Shown: positions 18,046 to 28,800 of the stretch, piece by piece | Numbering within the stretch: position 1 is the first letter of the stretch | How the letters are laid out: every line of letters begins with the position of its first letter | Source of the DNA: Colwellia sp. 75C3 | GTDB lineage: Bacteria > Pseudomonadota > Gammaproteobacteria > Enterobacterales > Alteromonadaceae | Length of the DNA stretch: 64,000 nt | NCBI RefSeq assembly: GCF_002836255.1 | Contig: NZ_PJAU01000058.1 | Location: forward strand, 62,001 to 126,000 | Direction of reading: 5' to 3' | The notes under the pieces: model-generated | The model's input: only the letters and a program-made list of their open reading frames with translations | Databases searched by the model: none | Told to the model about the DNA's origin: nothing | Made by a program: the position numbers and the translations under genes

Positions 18046-18189
18046 TATATCCCTACTCTTTTCATTAACTGTTTGAAATAGCTCATTGTAATAACTCGTT
18101 GAAAGTCAATAAAACATCTCAAATTCATGAAAACTATTTTAACGCTTAGTTTTTCACTTTGATAGCATTTTCAAGCTTTATATTTGTCT

Positions 18190-19188
18190 CTACAATTTCG
18201 AATCTTGGTAATAGCTTTCAACGTGTTTAATAAATTCATCTAACTGGCTTATCGGTAATTCATTGACTCCTGCTGCCGCAGCTCTACCACCACCGGTTGG
18301 AAATTGTGAACAAATATCGCCAGCACCTTGTTTATTATTTAACGGAGCGCGTAAACTTAACGTATAACTAGCGGCATCAATCTGTGCCGTTTCGTTTACG
18401 TTAACTTTATTCAAAGTCAGTACAATATGTGCCCTATCAGGTGCTTGGTTAGCTAAGTCATTACCAAAAACGCCACTAACTCGCCTTGCCCATGCTTCAT
18501 CCGCTAGCTGCACCGCTTTTACGTTAGTTTTTTCACTGATCACTTTAGCTGATTGTGCTTTAGCCATATCAGCCAAATAAGCTTGTTTAAGTTGCCAAAA
18601 AAGTGAGTTTTTTTCATTAATTAAGGTAAAAGGATCAGGGTATTTTAATAACGCTTGGTATAAATCAGCAGGATGAAAATGTAAATCTTCTACACTGGCA
18701 CCATAACCATTGTAATTAATATAAATACCTAACTCATTTAACTGTGCTTGCTCCGCTTCAGTTAACCCTACTTTTACGGCAAGTGCTTTTGCTGAGGCGT
18801 GCATGTTATCGCCAAAAGCGGCGGCAATGGCCCAATTGACATACTGTCCTTGCAAGAAGTCATTGACTAATAAACTAGTACAAATATTAGCGTCAGTATT
18901 AAGTAAGGTAGTTAGCTTGCTTGAACTGGGAATCTCACCTGTTCTATGGTGATCGACATAAAACACATCAACTTGGTTATCAAGTAGCCCTTGTAACGAT
19001 TGAATATTTTTCTCTAGAGAAATATCTAATACCGTTACTGACGTCGCTGTGGTGATATCTACTTGTTTTAGTAGGCTGATATCACGCTTAACGCCCGTAA
19101 TAAGCACTGATTCTTTAGGCTCAACTAAGCGTAACTGAACTAAGGCAATAATGCCGTCGGCGTCGCCATTAAACACATCATAATGCAT
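18190..19188 (-). CDS. DHH-family phosphoesterase in the sulfate-assimilation cluster (possible PAP phosphatase)
   Basis: A 332-residue cytoplasmic protein of the DHH/DHHA1 superfamily, which includes NrnA (nanoRNase and pAp phosphatase) and RecJ. The metal-binding motifs are NGDADG at residues 7-12, Asp55 in VLDIS, VDHH at 78-81 and FGDN near 124-127. The DHHA1 loop usually read as GGGHxxAAG is GGGRAAAAG here, an Arg for His change. It starts 20 bases after cysC, at the end of the cys cluster. Sulfate reduction releases 3'-phosphoadenosine 5'-phosphate, and no cysQ is visible in the window, so a role in removing PAP is plausible. The activity is inferred, not shown. Confidence 0.75.
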   Translation of the reverse strand: MHYDVFNGDADGIIALVQLRLVEPKESVLITGVKRDISLLKQVDITTATSVTVLDISLEKNIQSLQGLLDNQVDVFYVDHHRTGEIPSSSKLTTLLNTDANICTSLLVNDFLQGQYVNWAIAAAFGDNMHASAKALAVKVGLTEAEQAQLNELGIYINYNGYGASVEDLHFHPADLYQALLKYPDPFTLINEKNSLFWQLKQAYLADMAKAQSAKVISEKTNVKAVQLADEAWARRVSGVFGNDLANQAPDRAHIVLTLNKVNVNETAQIDAASYTLSLRAPLNNKQGAGDICSQFPTGGGRAAAAGVNELPISQLDEFIKHVESYYQDSKL

Positions 19189-19208
19189 GGTGGGAATATT
19201 CCTAATAT

Positions 19209-19853
19209 TTAGCTTAAATCAGCTTTACTAATAAAACCTTGCGCCATTAAATAACCGACAATTTGCTCTGCACATTGTTCAACAGATTGCGTGTCCGTTT
19301 TCACATGAATTTGCGGGGCTGTGGGTACGTCATAAGTTGAATCAATACCGGTAAAGTCTTTGATCTCACCTGCACGTGATTTTTTGTATAAGCCTTTAGG
19401 ATCACGTTGCTCACAGACACTAATAGGTGTATCAATGAAAACTTCGATAAATTCGCCGTCTTCAAGCTTAGCTTTGGCTAACGCTCTATCACTGGCAAAT
19501 GGGGAAATAAAAGCGGTTGAAACAACAAGACCGGCATCAAGGAATAACTTAGCCACTTCAGAAATACGACGAATATTTTCGATACGCGCTTCATCACTAA
19601 AACCTAAATCGCCATTAAGACCGTGTCGTACATTATCACCATCGAGTAAATAGCTATGACAACCAAGTTTGAATAACAAGGCATCTACGGCATTGGCGAC
19701 GGTAGATTTACCTGAGCCACTTAAGCCGGTATACCAAAGTAACGCTGGTTTTTGTTGTTTTAACTCAGCACGTTGTGATTTGCTGATTTGTTGATTATGC
19801 CATACGGTATTTTCTGTTTTCAAACTGGGGGTTTTCGTATTCGCTGTTGTCAT
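19209..19853 (-). CDS. cysC: adenylylsulfate kinase (APS kinase)
   Basis: A 214-residue P-loop kinase that phosphorylates APS to PAPS, the second activation step in sulfate assimilation. The Walker A motif GLSGSGKST is at residues 43-51; [15 protein letters not shown] and the lid region ISPFASDR bind [21 protein letters not shown] is also typical of the family. Stand-alone type, not fused to CysN. It lies 87 bases after the permease and 20 bases before the DHH gene, consistent with one operon. Confidence 0.96.
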   Translation of the reverse strand: MTTANTKTPSLKTENTVWHNQQISKSQRAELKQQKPALLWYTGLSGSGKSTVANAVDALLFKLGCHSYLLDGDNVRHGLNGDLGFSDEARIENIRRISEVAKLFLDAGLVVSTAFISPFASDRALAKAKLEDGEFIEVFIDTPISVCEQRDPKGLYKKSRAGEIKDFTGIDSTYDVPTAPQIHVKTDTQSVEQCAEQIVGYLMAQGFISKADLS

Positions 19854-19940
19854 TCTAGATAAGCTCTATAGTTGAGTGTAATCAAGGTCGTTTACTTACG
19901 TAAGTTTAGTTAATAAATCAGGACCAAGGTAACAGGAAAA

Positions 19941-21683
19941 TTAAAACGGATAAACAATGGGGATAACCAAAATTACCGTTGTGCTATAAATCAGTGATAT
20001 GGGCAAACCAAAGCGGACAAAGTCTTTTAACTGGTAGTTACCGGCGTTATACACCATCACATTCGTTTGATAACCATAAGGGCTAATAAAACTACCACTG
20101 GCCGCAAAGGCTACCGCCATAACAAACGGTGTTGGGTCAACGCCAAGGCCTAAGGCTATATTATAAGCGATAGGGAAAGCTAATGCCGCTGCAGCGCTGT
20201 TGGTAATAAGCTCTGTCATTATCAGCGTTAAAACAAAGATAATGATAAAGGCAAGATAGATACTTTGACCAAACAAATAGCCTTCAATATTCTGTGCAAA
20301 GATGCCAGCAATACCTGTATTCTCAAAAGCTGATGCTAAGGTAAGTGCCCCTAAGACTATCATCCAAATTTCTAGCGGAAAACGGCGTTTTATTTCATTG
20401 ACTGATAATGCACCGCTAAAAATGATAAAAGCCAAATAGATAAACAAACAGCTAAGCAGTGGTAATGGCGTAAAAACTGACACTAAAATACTGGTAATAA
20501 AACCCCAAACGGTGGTGTAATCACGCCAACCACTGAGCATATTATCTGCCTGATGGCCTGATAAGATGTAAAAGTTTTTAGATAGATTTGGTCGGGTGGC
20601 AAAATCTTGACCTACTGCTAATACTAGGAAATCACCGGGTTGTAGTACGATATCACCGAGTTTTCCTGATAAGGCACTGCCTTCTCGGCGGACCGCAACA
20701 ACAGCGGCATCAAAGCGAGCACGAAAACCTGCTTTCTTTAAGGTTTTCCCCGCAATGGTGGAATCTGCTTTAACTAGAACTTCAGTTAAATTATCTCGTA
20801 ATAGATTTTCCCGCAGTAAATTACCTTGCTCTGCATAGAGGTTTAAGCCATCAAATTGCTGCAATGTTAGTACTTTTGAGATATCACCACTGAAAATAAG
20901 CTTGTCTTTCGCTTGTACACATTCTTCTGGGCAGACAGGGGAAATTAATCGACCTTGTCGTACTATTTCAACTAAAAATAAAGAGTCTAAATTTCTCAGA
21001 CCATTATCTTCAATTGTTTTACCAATTAAAGCTGAAGATAACGCGACTTCCGCTTCGAGCAAATAATCATTGGTCGCTAAATCATCATCAACTAAATTAG
21101 GTAAAGAACGACTGCGTACTAAAATAACAAATAAACATAGAACAAAAGCCGCTAGACCAATTAAGGTAAAATCAAAAAATCCAAAACCTTGATGACCTTG
21201 TTTAATCAATAAGCTGTTTACAATAAGATTGGTTGAGGTACCCACTAACGTCAGCGTTCCTCCTAAAATTGCGGCAAACGATAACGGTAATAAGAGTTTA
21301 CCTGCATTAATGAGTTTATTTTTTTTCACGGTATTGATAAGTGTTGCCACCACCGCCGTATTGCTCATTATCGCTGATGCCAACGCAGTACCGAGTAATA
21401 AACGTAAGGTTGATTTAACTTTTGAGCCGTTAAATACGCCAGCAGACAAACGCCTTAAAATACTAGTGCGTTCAAAAGCGAATGAACACAACACCAGTAA
21501 AACAAGCGTAACAAGACCGGGGTTAACGGCATTGGTTAGAATGTCATCAACACTGACAAACGACAGAGCCAAACACAATAATACCGTCACAGAAAAAACG
21601 CGCTCTGGTACATGGCTGTATTTAACTAAGCTGATAAAAGTGGCAATAAACACACCTATCATCAACCACTGCTCTATCGTCAT
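19941..21683 (-). CDS. SLC13-family (DASS) permease with two RCK_C domains, probable sulfate transporter
   Basis: About 580 residues. Hydrophobic helices cover both ends, and a cytoplasmic middle (about residues 205-380) carries two TrkA-C (RCK_C) regulatory domains, seen as the repeated pattern ending in KDKLIFSGD and PGDFLVLAVG. The SNTAV and TSTNLI motifs near 110-160 and NSAAAALAFPIA near 510 match the substrate-binding hairpins of divalent anion:Na+ symporters. Lying between cysN and cysC, it is probably the sulfate importer. I chose the ATG at 21683, which has AGGA upstream; an ATG at 21716 adds 11 residues but has no ribosome binding site. Confidence 0.88.
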   Translation of the reverse strand: MTIEQWLMIGVFIATFISLVKYSHVPERVFSVTVLLCLALSFVSVDDILTNAVNPGLVTLVLLVLCSFAFERTSILRRLSAGVFNGSKVKSTLRLLLGTALASAIMSNTAVVATLINTVKKNKLINAGKLLLPLSFAAILGGTLTLVGTSTNLIVNSLLIKQGHQGFGFFDFTLIGLAAFVLCLFVILVRSRSLPNLVDDDLATNDYLLEAEVALSSALIGKTIEDNGLRNLDSLFLVEIVRQGRLISPVCPEECVQAKDKLIFSGDISKVLTLQQFDGLNLYAEQGNLLRENLLRDNLTEVLVKADSTIAGKTLKKAGFRARFDAAVVAVRREGSALSGKLGDIVLQPGDFLVLAVGQDFATRPNLSKNFYILSGHQADNMLSGWRDYTTVWGFITSILVSVFTPLPLLSCLFIYLAFIIFSGALSVNEIKRRFPLEIWMIVLGALTLASAFENTGIAGIFAQNIEGYLFGQSIYLAFIIIFVLTLIMTELITNSAAAALAFPIAYNIALGLGVDPTPFVMAVAFAASGSFISPYGYQTNVMVYNAGNYQLKDFVRFGLPISLIYSTTVILVIPIVYPF

Positions 21684-21853
21684 TGAATTTTGTATCCTAG
21701 GGAAATTGTACGTCATTGCCGAGGTATTCTATCGGACGTGACATAGGTGTTAATTTTTTAGACAATGCAGAATGCATATTACCCTGAGTTCATATCAGTT
21801 AAGAGTATCCCTTCTCAATTGATAAAACTAACCATTCACCTTTAAGTTGAAGT

Positions 21854-21935
21854 GTTCAAGTTAAAGGAAAAAGCACGGAGTTGACGTTAGTCAATGAGTA
21901 CTTTTGACGCATAAATTGGACCCTTCAGCAACAAG
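21854..21935 (+). repeat. structured dispersed repeat (family 2), copy 1
   Basis: An 82-base core about 87% identical to 34921-35002. It contains GGAAAAAGCACGGAGTTGAC and is closed by GTTCAA / TTGGAC. Just outside that stem TGAAG pairs with CTTCA, and further out TAACCATTC pairs with GAATGGTTA. It sits in the gap between cysN and the SLC13-type permease and may affect the message between them. Confidence 0.8.
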
Positions 21936-21974
21936 GCGAATGGTTAGTCACTATTCAATAATTACTTAAAATAA

Positions 21975-23375
21975 TTATTTAGTAATGTCGCGTGCACCCC
22001 AGTGTGGGAATTGCTTGCGTACTAGCGCATTTAATTCTAATTCAAATGCTGAGTACTCTTGCGTTTTCTCATCAATAGCATGATTTATCATGCCGGCACC
22101 GACAGTAACATTGCTCAATCTGTCGATGATAATGAAAGCACCCGTGCCTTGATTATCTGCATAAGCATCAAAATGTAAGGTTTCGCTAGCAACAAAGTTA
22201 ACAATACCAATATCATTTACTGCTAACTGTGAGCTAGATAAACTTTCCATGGTATTAACGTCATACTTGCTGACAACTGCTTGTGCATGACCTGTGGTCA
22301 TTTTGCTGCCGTGCTTGATAAAGTATTCACGACCTGGTTCAAGTTCATTTTCATGCATCCATACTACGGTTGCGCTGAACTCTTTTGCTGATACCGGTAA
22401 GCTGCCTTTTTTAACGATGATTTCGCCGCGGCTGATATCAATTTCATCTTCAAGGGTTAACGTTACTGCCATACCTTTGTCAGCACGTTCTAAATTTCCA
22501 TCGTAAGTAACAATTTCTTTTACTACGCTTTCTTTGCCAGATGGCAAGGCAACAATAGTATCGCCAACCAATACATGACCTGAGGCAATAGTACCGGCAA
22601 AACCACGGAAATCGAGATTAGGACGGTTAACATATTGCACTTGAAAACGCAGTTGTGTGAATGTTTCTTGTTTCTTAACATCAATGGTATTAAGCAGTTT
22701 CATTAACGTAGCGCCAGGATACCAAGGCATGTTTTCGCTTTCTTCGACCACGTTATCGCCATTTAGTGCTGATAATGGCACAAAGCGTATATCGCTAAAC
22801 TCAAGTGACTCAGAAAATTCACGGTATTCTTTTTTGATTTCTTGGTAGCGTTCCTGAGAATAGTCAACCAAATCCATTTTGTTTACTGCAACAACAATGT
22901 TCTTGATACCTAATAGCGAACAAATAAACGAGTGACGACGGGTTTGTGTTTGCACGCCATAACGCGCATCAATCAAGATAATCGCAATATCACAGGTTGA
23001 AGCACCGGTAGCCATATTACGGGTATATTGCTCATGACCAGGAGTGTCAGCGATAATAAACTTACGTTTATCAGTTGAGAAATAACGATAAGCGACATCA
23101 ATAGTGATGCCTTGCTCACGCTCTGACTGTAAACCATCAACAAGTAAGGCTAAATCGATTGCTTCACCGGTAGTACCTGATTTTTTAGAATCTTTTTCAA
23201 TGGCAGCAAGTTGATCTTCAAAGATCATCTTTGAATCATGCAATAAACGACCAATTAAGGTACTTTTGCCGTCATCTACACTACCGCACGTTAAAAAACG
23301 TACTAATTCTTTGTTTTCATGTTGCTTTAAATAAGCTTGAATATCTTCTTCAATTAACTCTGACTGGTGACTCAT
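21975..23375 (-). CDS. cysN: sulfate adenylyltransferase subunit 1 (GTPase)
   Basis: A 466-residue EF-Tu-like GTPase that couples GTP hydrolysis to APS formation by CysD. The G1 motif GSVDDGKST is at residues 31-39, G3 is DTPGHEQY, and G4 is NKMD. Beta-barrel domains 2 and 3 follow, and no fused APS kinase is present, in line with the separate cysC. It begins 71 bases after cysD. Its 3' end is followed by a 291-base gap holding a structured repeat before the permease gene. Confidence 0.97.
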   Translation of the reverse strand: MSHQSELIEEDIQAYLKQHENKELVRFLTCGSVDDGKSTLIGRLLHDSKMIFEDQLAAIEKDSKKSGTTGEAIDLALLVDGLQSEREQGITIDVAYRYFSTDKRKFIIADTPGHEQYTRNMATGASTCDIAIILIDARYGVQTQTRRHSFICSLLGIKNIVVAVNKMDLVDYSQERYQEIKKEYREFSESLEFSDIRFVPLSALNGDNVVEESENMPWYPGATLMKLLNTIDVKKQETFTQLRFQVQYVNRPNLDFRGFAGTIASGHVLVGDTIVALPSGKESVVKEIVTYDGNLERADKGMAVTLTLEDEIDISRGEIIVKKGSLPVSAKEFSATVVWMHENELEPGREYFIKHGSKMTTGHAQAVVSKYDVNTMESLSSSQLAVNDIGIVNFVASETLHFDAYADNQGTGAFIIIDRLSNVTVGAGMINHAIDEKTQEYSAFELELNALVRKQFPHWGARDITK

Positions 23376-23446
23376 AAATTGTTCCTTCGGAAATTTTTCA
23401 TCAAATAAAAGTGTTACAAACTAAAATGGGGCTTAGCTGTTAATGT

Positions 23447-24346
23447 TTAAAAGTAACCTTCCATTTTTTTCTTTTCCATTGAACCAGCGCTATCGTGATC
23501 TATCACGCGCCCTTGACGTTCAGAGGTCTTCGTTAGTAGCATTTCTTGAATAATTTCAGGTAAGGTATTAGCCGTTGACTCAACTGCACCCGTTAATGGG
23601 TAACAACCTAATGTTCTAAAGCGAACACTTTTCATTTGTACTTCTTCATCTTCACCGATAGGCATACGGTCATCATCAACCATGATTAAGGTGCCATCAC
23701 GCTCAACGACAGGACGTTCTTTCGCCAAATAAAGTGGCACAATTGGGATACTTTCTAAGTAGATGTACTGCCAGATATCAAGCTCAGTCCAGTTAGATAA
23801 TGGGAAAACACGAATGCTTTCGCCTTTATTCACTTTACCATTGTAGATATTCCATAATTCTGGACGCTGGTTTTTTGGATCCCAACGATGGTTTTCATCA
23901 CGGAATGAATAGACACGTTCTTTGGCACGTGATTTTTCTTCATCACGACGTGCGCCACCAAAAGCAGCATCAAAGCCGTATTTATTTAGTGCTTGTTTTA
24001 AGCCCTGAGTTTTCATGACATCAGTGTGCGTAGCACTACCATGCGTAAATGGACCCATGCCCATTTCAATGCCTTCAGGATTTTGATGTACAAGTAACTC
24101 AAAACCATACTCTTTCGCAATTTTGTCACGAAAGGCAATCATCTCTTTAAATTTCCAGTTGGTATCAACATGCAATAAAGGGAAAGGTATTTTACCTGGC
24201 GCAAAAGCTTTGCGAGCCAAATGTAGTAATACTGCCGAGTCTTTACCGACTGAATACAACATCACGGGATTATCAAATTCAGCCGCTACCTCACGAAAAA
24301 TATGGATAGATTCAGCTTCAAGTGTTTTTAAATGGGTTAAATTCAT
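23447..24346 (-). CDS. cysD: sulfate adenylyltransferase subunit 2
   Basis: A 299-residue PP-loop ATP pyrophosphatase that forms adenylylsulfate from ATP and sulfate together with CysN. The PP-loop [13 protein letters not shown] is near residues 32-44, and the family segments [15 protein letters not shown] and [15 protein letters not shown] are present. First gene of the sulfate cluster. The upstream 220 bases are very AT-rich and should hold the promoter, but I cannot define a CysB site by eye. Confidence 0.97.
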   Translation of the reverse strand: MNLTHLKTLEAESIHIFREVAAEFDNPVMLYSVGKDSAVLLHLARKAFAPGKIPFPLLHVDTNWKFKEMIAFRDKIAKEYGFELLVHQNPEGIEMGMGPFTHGSATHTDVMKTQGLKQALNKYGFDAAFGGARRDEEKSRAKERVYSFRDENHRWDPKNQRPELWNIYNGKVNKGESIRVFPLSNWTELDIWQYIYLESIPIVPLYLAKERPVVERDGTLIMVDDDRMPIGEDEEVQMKSVRFRTLGCYPLTGAVESTANTLPEIIQEMLLTKTSERQGRVIDHDSAGSMEKKKMEGYF

Positions 24347-24519
24347 TGCTAATATAAACTTTATGAAAAATTAATAAGTCTATAATGCCACAAATAAATA
24401 TATTTTCTATATAAGAAACGCATTCGATATACTAAAAAGTAATATGAGATGTGGATATGATAACTATTTATTATCTAAAGCAGCGCTAAAATTAAAATTA
24501 TTGAGAATAAACCAAAACA

Positions 24520-24545
24520 AAAAAGTCAGCTTAAGCTGACTTTTT
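24520..24545. terminator. rho-independent terminator after the ComEA-like gene
   Basis: A perfect 26-base palindrome, arm AAAAAGTCAGCTT, with T-runs on both strands. It lies 24 bases after the stop of the ComEA-like gene on the minus strand and upstream of cysD, isolating the sulfate cluster. Confidence 0.85.
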
Positions 24546-24569
24546 AAGTAATACTTTTACTCCTGACTT

Positions 24570-24905
24570 TTAAATACTTAATCTCGTTTTATTTTGACTA
24601 ACTATTTTTTCACCAATACCACTCACCTTAGTAAGCTCATCAATAGATTTGAAAGCACCTACTTTTTTTCGATATACAATGATAGCTTGCGCCTTAGCCT
24701 GACCTACGCCTTTTAAAGTGACTAACTGTTCAAAGGTTGAATTATTGAGGTTTACAACTTGTTGTATTACTTGTGTACTCTGCCCTTTCGCAGATTGAGT
24801 ATCATTAGCCTCTTTAGCAAGAGTTAATGAACTGTTCACGAGTAAAATAACGCCTAGCGTTAAAGCAGACAACGTTTTACTGAGGTGTTTTGGCTTATTA
24901 TTCAT
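24570..24905 (-). CDS. ComEA-like helix-hairpin-helix DNA-binding protein
   Basis: A 111-residue exported protein: a signal-peptide-like N-terminus (residues 1-30) and a C-terminal ComEA-type double helix-hairpin-helix domain, VNLNNSTFEQLVTLKGVG followed by KAQAIIVYRKK and VSGIGEKIVS. ComEA proteins bind incoming double-stranded DNA in the periplasm during natural transformation. A comEC gene is 22 kb away at 46510-49134. Short stand-alone proteins of this kind are common in gammaproteobacteria, and not all are shown to act in competence. Confidence 0.88.
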   Translation of the reverse strand: MNNKPKHLSKTLSALTLGVILLVNSSLTLAKEANDTQSAKGQSTQVIQQVVNLNNSTFEQLVTLKGVGQAKAQAIIVYRKKVGAFKSIDELTKVSGIGEKIVSQNKTRLSI

Positions 24906-25127
24906 ACTTTAATTCCTTGTAAAGTGATACCAATCGGACTAATTTTTCGCTCTGATTGGCATGATTAATAACTGTTAACCGTCTAATAGAAAACCTAAGA
25001 ACAACTCAACAGTCATCATTAGGTGTAGAACGTTTACTCACATTTGTCAAAATACCAATTTAGCAGAGTTACTTTCAATTGATTAGCTCTCTACAAGTTA
25101 ACAACGACTGTTATTGATTAAGTTATT

Positions 25128-25652
25128 CTATTGCCAAACAATCTTATCTAATTGTTGCTGACCTTCAGCCAAATTCATTTTAATAATTTTATTATTTTCA
25201 CCTATGGTGATTAGACGCGGAATGCCACCCGAAGCAAAACGTTTATAAATACTTCGATCGTTATCAACGGCTAAGGTCACTTTAATGCCACGTTTATCAC
25301 GCCAAGCGGTAACCGTTTCTGTGTCTTCTTCACGCGCAATAGCAATTATTTCGATATCATCGTTATCAAGTAAAGCAGAGCTATTTAACGCGTTTAATAA
25401 GTTATTAGAATCATGACACCAAGTGGCAAACAAAATAACTAACTTACGCTTACCTAATTCTTGTAAATCAATCACTTCACCGTCAATGGTGGTAATACTC
25501 TCAATAGGTAATGAATCTCCTGTATTGACGTATTCATCATGAACAACAGCATTTGATTGGTTTACTGGCAATGCCTGACAAGCAGACAGAGTAATCACTA
25601 AACTAACGATAAAACATAACTGCTTAAATTTACTTGCTGAGCTTTGAATCAT
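25128..25652 (-). CDS. thioredoxin-fold lipoprotein with an incomplete CxxC motif
   Basis: A 174-residue protein with a lipobox LSAC (Cys25) and a TlpA/AhpC-type thioredoxin fold. The usual WCxxC active site reads WCHDS (Cys79, Ser82), so the resolving cysteine is missing; the cis-Pro region is GGIPRLITIG. It should sit in the periplasm attached to a membrane. With one active-site cysteine it may work by a monothiol or peroxiredoxin-like reaction, or only bind partners. It lies between the ComEA-like gene and the divergent mfd with no clear operon partner. Confidence 0.75.
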   Translation of the reverse strand: MIQSSASKFKQLCFIVSLVITLSACQALPVNQSNAVVHDEYVNTGDSLPIESITTIDGEVIDLQELGKRKLVILFATWCHDSNNLLNALNSSALLDNDDIEIIAIAREEDTETVTAWRDKRGIKVTLAVDNDRSIYKRFASGGIPRLITIGENNKIIKMNLAEGQQQLDKIVWQ

Positions 25653-25822
25653 GAAGATTGTTCCTAAATAGATTGAGTTTATTAACTACCTGGTATTTAA
25701 CCTCAAATTCAACTATTTTCCAACAAACAAAAGTAAAATACGTATCTACTAGCGCTTTTGCCATAGCTTAATTAGAATAGCGGTCATTATTATTATTTTT
25801 CTGTAATTAGTGTAAGGAAATC

Positions 25823-28800
25823 ATGAGCAAAGCAAGCAGCCTGTTGACCCCAGTATTGGCCAAGCGCCGTGGCAAAAACCCAGATAAAAAAAGCTGGCAT
25901 AATTTACATGGTAGCAGTAGCAGCTTTGCTCTTTATCAAGCCGCGCAAACAGCAAAAACGCCGATATTACTGATTACGCACAATACGCCTCAAGCATTAA
26001 AAATTGAGCAAGAGCTGCTCAGCTTAGCCAAAAGTGATAACTTAACTAATAGCGAACACAAGGTAAGTATTTGTCTTTTTCCTGATTGGGAAACACTGCC
26101 ATACGACAATTTTTCTCCACACCAAGACATTATTTCTCAACGTCTTTCGACCTTATACCAGCTATCACGTATGGAATCGGGCATCATTATCGTGCCGGTA
26201 ACCACCCTAGTGCAAAAGCTAGCACCTAAACAATATATTGAAGCGAACAGCTTAATAATAAAAACAGGTGATAAAAGAGATTTACATCAAATGCGACAAG
26301 CGCTTGAAGCTAGTGGCTATCGTAATGTTGATCAAGTATTAGAGCATGGTGAATTTTCTGCTCGAGGCGCCATTTTAGACCTTTTCCCTATGGGCAGTAG
26401 TAAACCTTTTCGTTTAGATTTCTTTGATGATGAAATTGATGAAATTAGACTCTTTGATCCAGAAAGCCAGCGTTCCAAAGAAAAAATTGATTCGATCAAC
26501 TTATTACCTGCTCATGAATTTCCTATAGACGAAGCAGGTATCAATTTATTCCGCAGCCAATTTCGTGAACAATTTCAGGGCAATATTCATAAAGAGTCTG
26601 TTTATCACAAAGTCAGTAACGGTATTTTACCGCCTGGTATTGAATATTATTTACCACTATTTTTTGATAACAATGTTGACAGCAATCAAGCCAGTGATAA
26701 AAAAGCAGCAACGTTAAGTAATACCCTTTGTGATTATTTAACCGATAATACCTTGATCGTTATTAGCGGTGATATTGAGCATTCTTTAACGAAATATTGG
26801 CTTGATATTGATTATCGCTATGAAAATAGGCGTTACGACCCTACTCGTCCTTTATTACCGCCTGATAAACTATTTTTAACTACCGAAACTCTTTATAGCG
26901 CTTTAAAACCTTTTGATCGTATCACTATTGCAACAGAAGCTTTGGTAGAAGCGAAGCACACAACAGACATCGCTGGAAATATTTCAGACAATGTTGACCA
27001 AGCCTCTGATAGCGAGATAAATGAAACTAAAAGTAAAAGCAGTGACATATGTTTTGATGTTAAGCCACTGCCTGATTTAACCATAAATCATAAATTGAAG
27101 CAGCCGTTCGAACTAATTAATGCATTTATAGCCAGTAAAGAAACCCCCAACAAAGTGCTCTTTATTGCGCAAAGCCAAGGGCGGCGAGAAAGTGTGCTTG
27201 AGTTGCTTGAACGCGACAAAATCAAACCGGCACAGTTCGATAACATCGACGACTTCATCAACGCTACCGATACTATTGGTATTACCGTAAATAGTTTAAC
27301 ACAAGGTTTTTCTTTTCAAGCAAAAGGTAACAGCCAGAAGAATGCTATTGCACTGGTTACTGAAGCCGAACTATTGGGCGATCATGTCTCTCAAGCCAGA
27401 CGACGTACCAAAGCACAAGATTTACAAGCCGATGCACTATTTAAAAACCTTGCTGAATTAACCGTTGGCCAGCCAGTAGTTCATATAGAACATGGTATTG
27501 GACGATATTTGGGTCTGCAAACGATTGAAAATGCGGGTATAGTTACCGAATTTTTAATGCTGAGTTATGCCAACGATGCCAAGCTTTATGTACCAGTAAG
27601 CGCTTTACATTTAATCGGTAGATATTCAGGTGCGGATAGTGACAATGCTCCATTGCATAGATTAGGCACTGATACCTGGAGTAAAGCTAAGCAAAAAGCC
27701 GCCGAGAAAGTGCGTGATGTTGCCGTTGAATTACTCGATATTTACGCAAAACGTGCCAGTAATTATGGTCATAGTTTCAAACGTAACAAGCAAGACTACC
27801 AAGCTTTTAGTGATACCTTTGGTTTTGAAGAGACCTTTGACCAGAAACAAGCCATTAACGCTGTTGTAAGCGATATGATGTCACCTAAAACTATGGACAG
27901 ACTTGTTTGTGGTGATGTTGGTTTTGGTAAAACAGAAGTGGCTATGCGTGCTGCCTTTGTTGCAGTTAATGATGGCAAGCAAGTTGCAATACTGGTGCCT
28001 ACGACATTGCTTGCTCAACAACATTACGAGAACTTTAGAGATAGATTTGCCAACTGGCCAGTGGTCACAGAAGTTTTATCACGTTTTAAAACCGCTAAAG
28101 AGCAAAAAGAAGTCATTGCCAGAGTGGAATCAGGTCAAGTTGATATTCTCATCGGCACCCATAAGTTACTGCAAGACAGCATAAAATATAAAGATTTAGG
28201 TTTACTTGTCGTCGATGAAGAACACAGATTTGGTGTTAAACAGAAAGAGAAAATCAAACAGTTACGTAGTAACGTTGATATTTTAACACTAACTGCAACA
28301 CCAATCCCGCGTACCTTAAATATGGCCATGGGCGGTATGCGTGATTTATCCATTATTGCCACGCCACCAGCAAAACGTTTAGCCGTAAAAACCTTTGTCC
28401 GCGAGCACGATGAAGCGTTAATCAGAGAAGCTATTTTACGTGAAACCTTACGTGGTGGTCAGGTCTATTACCTACATAACCATGTTGATACTATTGATAA
28501 AACCGCTGCAGACATTCAAAAATTAGTGCCTGAAGCAAGAGTAGTTACTGCCCATGGGCAAATGCGCGAGCGCGAGCTTGAACGTATCATGAGTGATTTT
28601 TATCATCAACGATTTAACGTTATTGTTTGTACCACTATTATTGAAACAGGTATCGATGTACCTAGTGCTAATACCATCATTATGGACAGAGCAGACCATC
28701 TTGGTTTGGCACAATTACACCAACTTCGTGGCCGTGTTGGTCGCTCGCATCATCAAGCTTATGCTTATCTGTTAACGCCACATGAAAAGCGTATCACTAA

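Noticed and set aside
21229-21741. A 170-codon plus-strand frame opposite the SLC13-type permease
   Set aside because: It overlaps a well-supported membrane transporter on the other strand and has no family features; it is a shadow frame.
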